DNA of 10,537 nt from Weeksellaceae bacterium (lineage in GTDB: Bacteria > Bacteroidota > Bacteroidia > Flavobacteriales > Weeksellaceae), in NCBI GenBank assembly GCA_022701475.1, contig JAKOOI010000312.1:1-10537 (forward strand), in the 5' to 3' direction. Under the pieces are notes generated by a model. It worked only from the letters and a program-made list of their open reading frames with translations, was not told the DNA's origin and did no database searches. Of the stretch, positions 7,101 through 10,537 are shown in pieces. The stretch's first letter is position 1; each line of letters opens with the position of its first letter. The translations under genes were made by a program, and so were the position numbers.

Positions 7101-7297
7101 ATTCCAAAGGGGCACTGGCCATGGTGAAACTGAGTGAACTTATCGGGGAGAAAAACGTGAATAGGGCATTAAAACAGTTTCTCCTGCATAACCGGTATCC
7201 TAAAAAGCCGGCTTCAACCGACCTGATCAGGGAGTTTCACAATGTTGTAACCGAGCCCAGGCTGAGAAAAAGGATAGACAGCCTGTTCATGAACTGA
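4127..7297 (+). CDS. ABC-2 permease fused to an M1-family metallopeptidase
   Basis: This 1056-residue protein has two halves. Residues 1-583 are an ABC-2-type permease with about 12 hydrophobic segments (for example 17-33, 53-76, 102-122, 142-167, 171-191, 249-267, 327-346, 412-441, 452-470, 479-500, 529-547, 559-576). Residues 585-1056 are an extracytoplasmic M1 (gluzincin) domain with a beta-rich start, the zinc motif HELSH (912-916) in GHELSHLWWG, a candidate third ligand E937 in LTETLAMYTE, and a transition-state Tyr in AYSKGAL (Y992). The canonical GxMEN substrate-anchoring motif is not seen; FAATSYPSAVFMPE (876-889) occupies its place. Spacing from HExxH to E937 is 20 residues rather than the usual 18. 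The start overlaps the ATPase stop. Bacteroidota carry such fusions; the substrate is unknown. It may process peptides presented at the periplasmic face (inference). Confidence 0.88.
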   Translation: MNPLFLFEAGQGIKRWPMYIISLLLVIAGIFCGHRFSLTAGEGIYFNSPYTIGFMTGLLSLSVIFMAVIFSYQFLFKDQDSGFSILLFSFPLSEKTYLTGRFAILFLSTFGGFLLLMAGFTAGQHMRTGSEMQPGFNSWSYFYPLLIFGTVNCFLVCSFLFLIAVAVRKKMMVVAGGLFLYILYMIVLLFSNSPFMNGSLPQSLEIQQISALSDPFGLSAYFLEARQLSPEQKNTFTVPFSGYLLLNRSVFISTALVFLLLAFRLFRFSLQSPGKSRKKKIENSAEPLCILQDQDFLPESISGHRAACHAVVSFMKTDLMYLCKNTGLFAALLLLLFFAGMEIYAAIDQGIRIPQQYAGSGLIAEAISGNVHFPGMIITAYFTHDLCWRSRLSGFQSIEKSTVYSGVKNSGHLLAMGILLILLTVILISEGIIFQCIFLYFHVDWNAYSGIFLFQTFPLILFAAFVLLINETVKNRYAALGVSVSAIVVLSDPVSKILFPYPLLRIFSGYIGSYSDFFGYGSYAAAFAGRLFSGICAVAALRLICSLPRNRKTNRASTIAVIVLLSAGILSGSFFMKGYLPEDRKKTVRKQVMYEKAFRKYETLPQPVITDVKTKVRLYPSRYAYAIEGTYNLINHTSSPITNILVNFHPDLILNSAEFRTSSEKTKIRQQVQEVFLKKALLPGEKAYLGFSISYRWSPVNGHDSFNAILENGSFMRISRYYPLLGYQKSRETEDPAARIQNRLGKASGIRPVNAPPCYENNFINLDMIIFTDSSQTAVGTGDLASQSQENGRNRFRYKAAGIPFRFALSSANYAVKNVTHKGIKIKVFYHPDHPENVMNLIRSACLTLDYCTENFGMYPFKSISFAEISSFTQGFAATSYPSAVFMPENKLFHTNIKAGSQQDVINELAGHELSHLWWGNSSIDPDDREGDAMLTETLAMYTEMMLYKRIYGKQKMLEKLNIHRQIYEEEKSLSGNQPLYKAISEHHYIAYSKGALAMVKLSELIGEKNVNRALKQFLLHNRYPKKPASTDLIREFHNVVTEPRLRKRIDSLFMN

Positions 7298-7308
7298 TTT
7301 GATTATAA

Positions 7309-7342
7309 AACAACCTCTGACCCGGCCGGATCAGAGGTTGTT
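7309..7342. terminator. Bidirectional intrinsic terminator between convergent operons
   Basis: AACAACCTCTGA (7309-7320) pairs perfectly with TCAGAGGTTGTT (7331-7342), a 12-bp stem, and the 10-base loop contains CCGGCCGG, which can add two more pairs. On the + strand the stem is followed by TTCTTTAAT. On the - strand it is followed by TTTTATAA. It sits 11 bases after the permease-peptidase stop and 22 bases beyond the end of the lectin operon, so it can serve both directions. Confidence 0.9.
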
Positions 7343-7364
7343 CTTTAATGATGCTCCTTGTTCT

Positions 7365-8327
7365 TTACTGCTGGAATTCAACGATGAATCCGGTTACACC
7401 GCCGTTATTGGCAGGCAGGTCATTCCATGGATGGGTAGAAGTATACCCGTTTTTTACTACGGTAACATTGTCATTTTTACCGTAGGCGTGGACAAATCCT
7501 TCTCCCGAATTGGTATTGTTGGGCTCATTGGTATAAAACCAGTTTATTTTACGTACTGCTGACAGGCCTCCGGCACTGTAGTCATGTACGGGCTGCTCTC
7601 CGGTGATCCATTTTTCTTCAGGGTCCGGAGTGAGGGCAGCACCGGCCTCCCAGGAAAATTTAACAAATCCCATCCAGGTCCTCTGGGTATCGAAAGCCAC
7701 ATGGTTGGACAGTAAATTTTGCTCCACATACTCCCATTCGCCGTCACTTGTATAGGTGGCAAGGTATCCGCCCATATTTTTTGCCGCCGCATAGGCATCG
7801 AACCAGCTGATGGCCGCAGTGCCGGAATAAGCAGCATACGTATGCCCGTTTACCGTGTAGCTGGCAATACCCTCTCTCGTATAGGTATTGATTCCAACTG
7901 AAACGGCAGCAGGGGCTGAAGCAGCCGTTGCCGTTTTACCGGGAACATAGCCCAGGATGTTGGAGTCTACAGACGTCGAGTAGCTGATTACCGTAGTATT
8001 GGATACTTTCCCCAGACTCCTCCAGATGTTGCCGTCAAAATAATAACAGCCTGCCGATGTGATATTGGCCGTTTTGGTATCCGAGATGGTGGGAATAGAG
8101 GTGGCGTATACGATGGCACCGGTCTGCGCTGTGGTATACAAGGGACCGGCATTCTTAATCTGATCACCGGTCAGCCGGGGCATTCCGATCCCTTCCGAAG
8201 TAGATCCGTCAGTCTTAAGGGCATCGATTTCAAGGGTGGAAACCACCGTTTTAGTACCTATACCCATTTGTGCATTCAGAGACATGCTGCTTCCTATCAA
8301 GGACAGTAATAATAAACACTTTTTCAT
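7365..8327 (-). CDS. Secreted C-type-lectin-domain protein (downstream paralog)
   Basis: This 320-residue protein begins with a signal peptide (MKKCLLLLSLIGSSMSLNA, likely cut before Q20). Residues 21-105 form the Bacteroidota surface-protein module: MGIGTKTVVSTLEI, then APRLT-like MPRLTGDQI, GAIVYAT, and CYYFDGNIWRSLG. After a linker (110-158), residues 159-320 form a C-type-lectin-like domain: GHTYAAY, SWFDAYAAAKNMGGYLAT, the EW-x-x-VE helix, WMGF, and WITGEQP, with the calcium/mannose-type signatures EPN (268-270) and WND (301-303). The usual CTL cysteines are absent (Cys4 and C94 are the only cysteines), so the fold must be disulphide-free. It lacks a recognisable T9SS tail and ends GFIVEFQQ, as its paralog does. 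It lies 11 bases after that paralog in the same operon. Glycan binding at the surface or in the periplasm is inferred. Confidence 0.85.
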   Translation of the reverse strand: MKKCLLLLSLIGSSMSLNAQMGIGTKTVVSTLEIDALKTDGSTSEGIGMPRLTGDQIKNAGPLYTTAQTGAIVYATSIPTISDTKTANITSAGCYYFDGNIWRSLGKVSNTTVISYSTSVDSNILGYVPGKTATAASAPAAVSVGINTYTREGIASYTVNGHTYAAYSGTAAISWFDAYAAAKNMGGYLATYTSDGEWEYVEQNLLSNHVAFDTQRTWMGFVKFSWEAGAALTPDPEEKWITGEQPVHDYSAGGLSAVRKINWFYTNEPNNTNSGEGFVHAYGKNDNVTVVKNGYTSTHPWNDLPANNGGVTGFIVEFQQ

Positions 8328-8338
8328 TTTATCCCTGT

Positions 8339-9292
8339 TTACTGTTGAAATTCTACGATAAATCCGGTGGTACTTCCTGTATTTGCCACGACATCGTTCC
8401 AGGTATGGGTTGAAGTATAATTGCCATAGGTCTTGGTTCCGCTGTTTTTAGGCAGGGTAATCACAAACCCTTCCGTACCGCCGGAATTATTGGGTTCTCC
8501 CGTATTGAACCAGTTGGATTTTCTAACGGCACTGGTACCGCCGGCACTGTAATCATGCAACGGCTGTTCTCCGGTAATCCATTTTTCTTCAGGGTCGGGA
8601 GTCAGGGCTACGCCTGCAAACCACGAAAACTTGGCAAATCCAATCCATGCCTGCTGGCTGTCGAAAGCAGCATTGCTGAGAAGGCTGGTTTCTACCTGCT
8701 GCCATTCCGCATCGGTAGTAAAAGTAGCCAGATAGCCGCCCATACCTTTGGCAGCATTATAGGCATTATACCAAGTGATTCCTGTAGCGGATGCTGCATA
8801 AGCGGCGTAACTGTGGCCATTGTAGGTTACGGTTCCCGTGCGGGTTGCTGTAACTCCATTTACGGTAAGGGTTGGCGGTGCATTGTTTGCAGCGGTAGCA
8901 GTGTTGCTGGGAACATACCCCAGGATATTCGGGTCAATTACCGAACTGATGCTGAGGGTCGTAGTAGTGCTCTGAGCCCCCATCCCATGCCAGATACTGC
9001 CGTCGAAATAATAGTAACCCGGTGCTGTTACATTGGCCGTTTTGGTGGTAAGCGGCGAGGGAGCCGAAGTAGCATAAACGATAACGCCGGCGTGCGAAGC
9101 AGTGTATTTTGCATCAGCTGCCGACAGCTGATTCCCTGTAAGCCTTGGTGCGATCACTCCTTCTGCGGTAGTGCCGTTTGTATTTCCGGGTGAAATATCG
9201 AGCGTTGCTCTGGGGGTTGTAGTATTGATCCCTACTTGGGCGTAAAAAATAGGAGCCGACATCAGGACAGCCAGTAATAAATGTTTTTTCAT
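8339..9292 (-). CDS. Secreted C-type-lectin-domain protein (upstream paralog)
   Basis: This 317-residue paralog of the adjacent gene has a signal peptide MKKHLLLAVLMSAPIFYA (cut before Q19), then VGINTTTPRATLDI, APRLTGNQL, GVIVYAT and YYYFDGSIWHGMG (to about 105). A Ser/Thr/Ala/Asn-rich linker (107-157) leads to the lectin-like domain (158-317). That domain contains GHSYAAY, WYNAYNAAKGMGGYLAT, WIGF, WITGEQP, EPN (266-268) and WND (298-300). It has no cysteine at all, unusual for a C-type lectin fold, though known for disulphide-free bacterial members. The core from ALTPDPEEKW to EPNN is 36 of 41 residues identical to the paralog, while the loop between EPN and WND differs strongly. A promoter lies at 9318-9344 and this gene is first in the operon. 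Confidence 0.86.
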   Translation of the reverse strand: MKKHLLLAVLMSAPIFYAQVGINTTTPRATLDISPGNTNGTTAEGVIAPRLTGNQLSAADAKYTASHAGVIVYATSAPSPLTTKTANVTAPGYYYFDGSIWHGMGAQSTTTTLSISSVIDPNILGYVPSNTATAANNAPPTLTVNGVTATRTGTVTYNGHSYAAYAASATGITWYNAYNAAKGMGGYLATFTTDAEWQQVETSLLSNAAFDSQQAWIGFAKFSWFAGVALTPDPEEKWITGEQPLHDYSAGGTSAVRKSNWFNTGEPNNSGGTEGFVITLPKNSGTKTYGNYTSTHTWNDVVANTGSTTGFIVEFQQ

Positions 9293-9834
9293 TATAATTA
9301 TTTTGTAAAATATTTTCCAAAAATAGGTAAATAAAATTCACAAATCCTAATTTTACGCTCAAAAAAAATTGCACTTGTTGGGACTTTTCACACTTGAAAA
9401 AAATTCAGCAAAAGATAAAGCCTTTAATTGTAATGATTTATCCTATATCCGGATAAGCTTAATTCATAAATTAGTGATTATTAAATTTTTACAAAGGATC
9501 ATCTCTTATAATCTGGCAGAATTTTCCGTTCCGGAATACATGCGGAAAATACGATCCAGTAAAAATAAGTGCAAAAAAACCTTTTTTCCCAATACAAAAT
9601 ATATTCCCGATAAGTTGACCATCCTGGTCAGTCATTTTTCACAAATCATTGAAGTAATTTTTAAAATATATCAGGATTCCGAATACCGCATAAATCCAGA
9701 TCCCAATAATACCGCCAGTTTACAAACCCTCACTAATTCTCTTATATATGAATTTTGAAGTACAAACGGATTGCAACCCTTTAAAAATTTTCCAGGATCA
9801 TCTGCTGATTTCACTCAAAAGGTCACTGTATCAG
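9293..9834. other. AT-rich 542-base gap with no convincing gene
   Basis: The stretch is visibly richer in A and T than all flanking genes. Its right-hand end adjoins the PAP2 stop and its left end holds the lectin promoter. One open frame on the + strand runs 9369-9758 (129 codons from a TTG). Its only internal ATG is at codon 58, and it has no recognised domain, so it is probably not a gene. No terminator of quality was seen downstream of the PAP2 gene. No tRNA-like or repeat structure was noticed. Confidence 0.5.
9318..9344 (-). promoter_or_regulatory. Promoter of the lectin operon
   Basis: On the - strand TATTTTTG (9325-9318) matches the TAnnTTTG box exactly. TTTG (9344-9341) lies 15 bases upstream as a -33 candidate, a little closer than usual. 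The box is about 25 bases before the ATG at 9292, the normal distance for the leader in this phylum. Confidence 0.6.
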
Positions 9835-10500
9835 TCATGTATTTTTCAGGTAAGCAAGCCTTGCCAGCAGCAGAAACCCGATCCCCAGGATCAGTCCGCC
9901 AAGGATATCGGTAAACCAGTGAGCGCCGAGATAAATCCTCGAAACGGCTCCGAAGATCAGAATCAGGGCAAAAAAGGAAATGCAGGCCGCTTTTATCACC
10001 CTGCTGAGTTTACGGCTATGATATACAATCAGGGAAATCAGCCCGAAGAAAACGGTATAGAACAGCACATGGCCGCTGGGAAAGCTCTGGTAATGGGTTT
10101 CTTCAATCACACGGACGAAATCCGTACTGGGCCTGGAACGGTTGATCAGCATTTTAAGAGCCCAGCTTATGCCTCCGGTAAGCACGGTAGAAAAGATCAG
10201 TAACGCTTCCCGCTTCTTTCCGCAGACGAGAAAAGATAACGAAACAATACAGATCATGCAAAAGGCAACCGGCACACTTCCCAGCCAGCTGAATCCTCTC
10301 ATGACCGCATCCATCATTTCCCCCTGCCTGTTCTGCAGCCAGGCTGAAACATGCATATCCCAGTAGTCGGACCTTTCTGACATGACAAAGGCTGTTAACA
10401 TTAGAAATAACGCGGCCAGAAAGAGAAAAAGCCCTATATCCCTGCGAATTATTCTTCGCCGCCCTGCAGATGTGTATAATGAATGCCGTTTTTTGTACAT
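9835..10500 (-). CDS. PAP2-family (phosphatidic-acid phosphatase type 2) membrane phosphatase
   Basis: This 221-residue integral membrane protein has all three PAP2 catalytic motifs. C1 is K-x6-RP (K116 to R123-P124), C2 is PSGH (141-144, catalytic H144) and C3 is SR-x5-H-x3-D (S187-R188, H194, D198). Hydrophobic segments lie at about 22-40, 73-93, 98-115, 145-161, 170-187 and 196-215. The family removes phosphate from lipid phosphates or isoprenoid diphosphates (for example undecaprenyl diphosphate) at the outer face of the inner membrane; which substrate applies is not decided by sequence. The ATG at 10500 was preferred to an upstream TTG at 10530 that adds ten unconserved residues. The gene is read leftward and is separated from the lectin operon by 542 bases. 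The length is normal. Confidence 0.9.
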   Translation of the reverse strand: MYKKRHSLYTSAGRRRIIRRDIGLFLFLAALFLMLTAFVMSERSDYWDMHVSAWLQNRQGEMMDAVMRGFSWLGSVPVAFCMICIVSLSFLVCGKKREALLIFSTVLTGGISWALKMLINRSRPSTDFVRVIEETHYQSFPSGHVLFYTVFFGLISLIVYHSRKLSRVIKAACISFFALILIFGAVSRIYLGAHWFTDILGGLILGIGFLLLARLAYLKNT

Positions 10501-10537
10501 TGATAATAAAAATTTTTGCCTGAAAAACAATGAAATC

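Noticed and set aside
8555..9193. 212-codon open frame on the + strand
   Set aside because: It lies opposite the lectin gene, whose frame has a signal peptide, conserved motifs and a promoter; it is a shadow.
7365..9292. Lectin pair as a diversity-generating retroelement target
   Set aside because: C-type-lectin folds are typical DGR targets, but no reverse transcriptase, template repeat or adenine-biased variable repeat at the 3' end is visible in the window.
9369..9758. 129-codon open frame on the + strand in the AT-rich gap
   Set aside because: It begins with TTG, has its only ATG at codon 58, shows no domain or recognisable motif, and its composition looks non-coding; kept only as a possible relic.
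9748..10203. 151-codon open frame on the + strand
   Set aside because: It is antisense to the PAP2 gene, which has all three catalytic motifs.

Overview
The window looks like chromosomal DNA from a flavobacterium, probably close to Chryseobacterium (Bacteroidota). Three things point there. Perfect or near-perfect TAnnTTTG (-7) promoter boxes sit a short distance before several starts, Shine-Dalgarno sequences are mostly absent, and several protein types are typical of the phylum: a DUF2975/HTH pair, an ABC permease fused to an M1 peptidase, and secreted proteins opening with the GIGT/GINT...TLxI module. No rRNA, tRNA, CRISPR array, insertion sequence or phage gene was seen.

Left part (1-2175, + strand). 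The window opens in the last codons of a protein that resembles the C-terminus of an FeS-type cryptochrome/photolyase-related protein. It overlaps (TAATG) a small TIGR03643/DUF2805 protein. After a 369-base gap comes a short-chain dehydrogenase (SDR) in which valine sits where the catalytic tyrosine should be, then a MarR-type winged-helix regulator with its own promoter. This may be a light- or stress-linked cluster, but that is inference.

Middle part (2176-7364, + strand). A DUF2975 membrane protein and a small YozG-like HTH regulator form a tight two-gene unit. Its -7 box lies inside a perfect 12-bp inverted repeat, a candidate operator. Next, an ABC ATPase and a 1056-residue permease/M1-metallopeptidase fusion overlap by ATGA and together form one exporter-like or envelope-surveillance machine. 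A strong stem-loop at 7309-7342 ends this operon and also serves the convergent operon on the other strand.

Right part (7365-10537, - strand). Two tandem paralogous secreted proteins with C-type-lectin-like domains are transcribed leftward from a promoter near 9318-9344. Both keep the EPN and WND calcium/sugar-binding signatures, and they differ strongly in the loop between those motifs. Upstream is an AT-rich 542-base gap with no convincing gene, then a PAP2-family membrane phosphatase.

The most interesting items are the lectin pair with its variable binding-face loop, the tyrosine-less SDR, the ABC-M1 fusion without a canonical GAMEN motif, and the palindrome-embedded promoter of the DUF2975/HTH unit.
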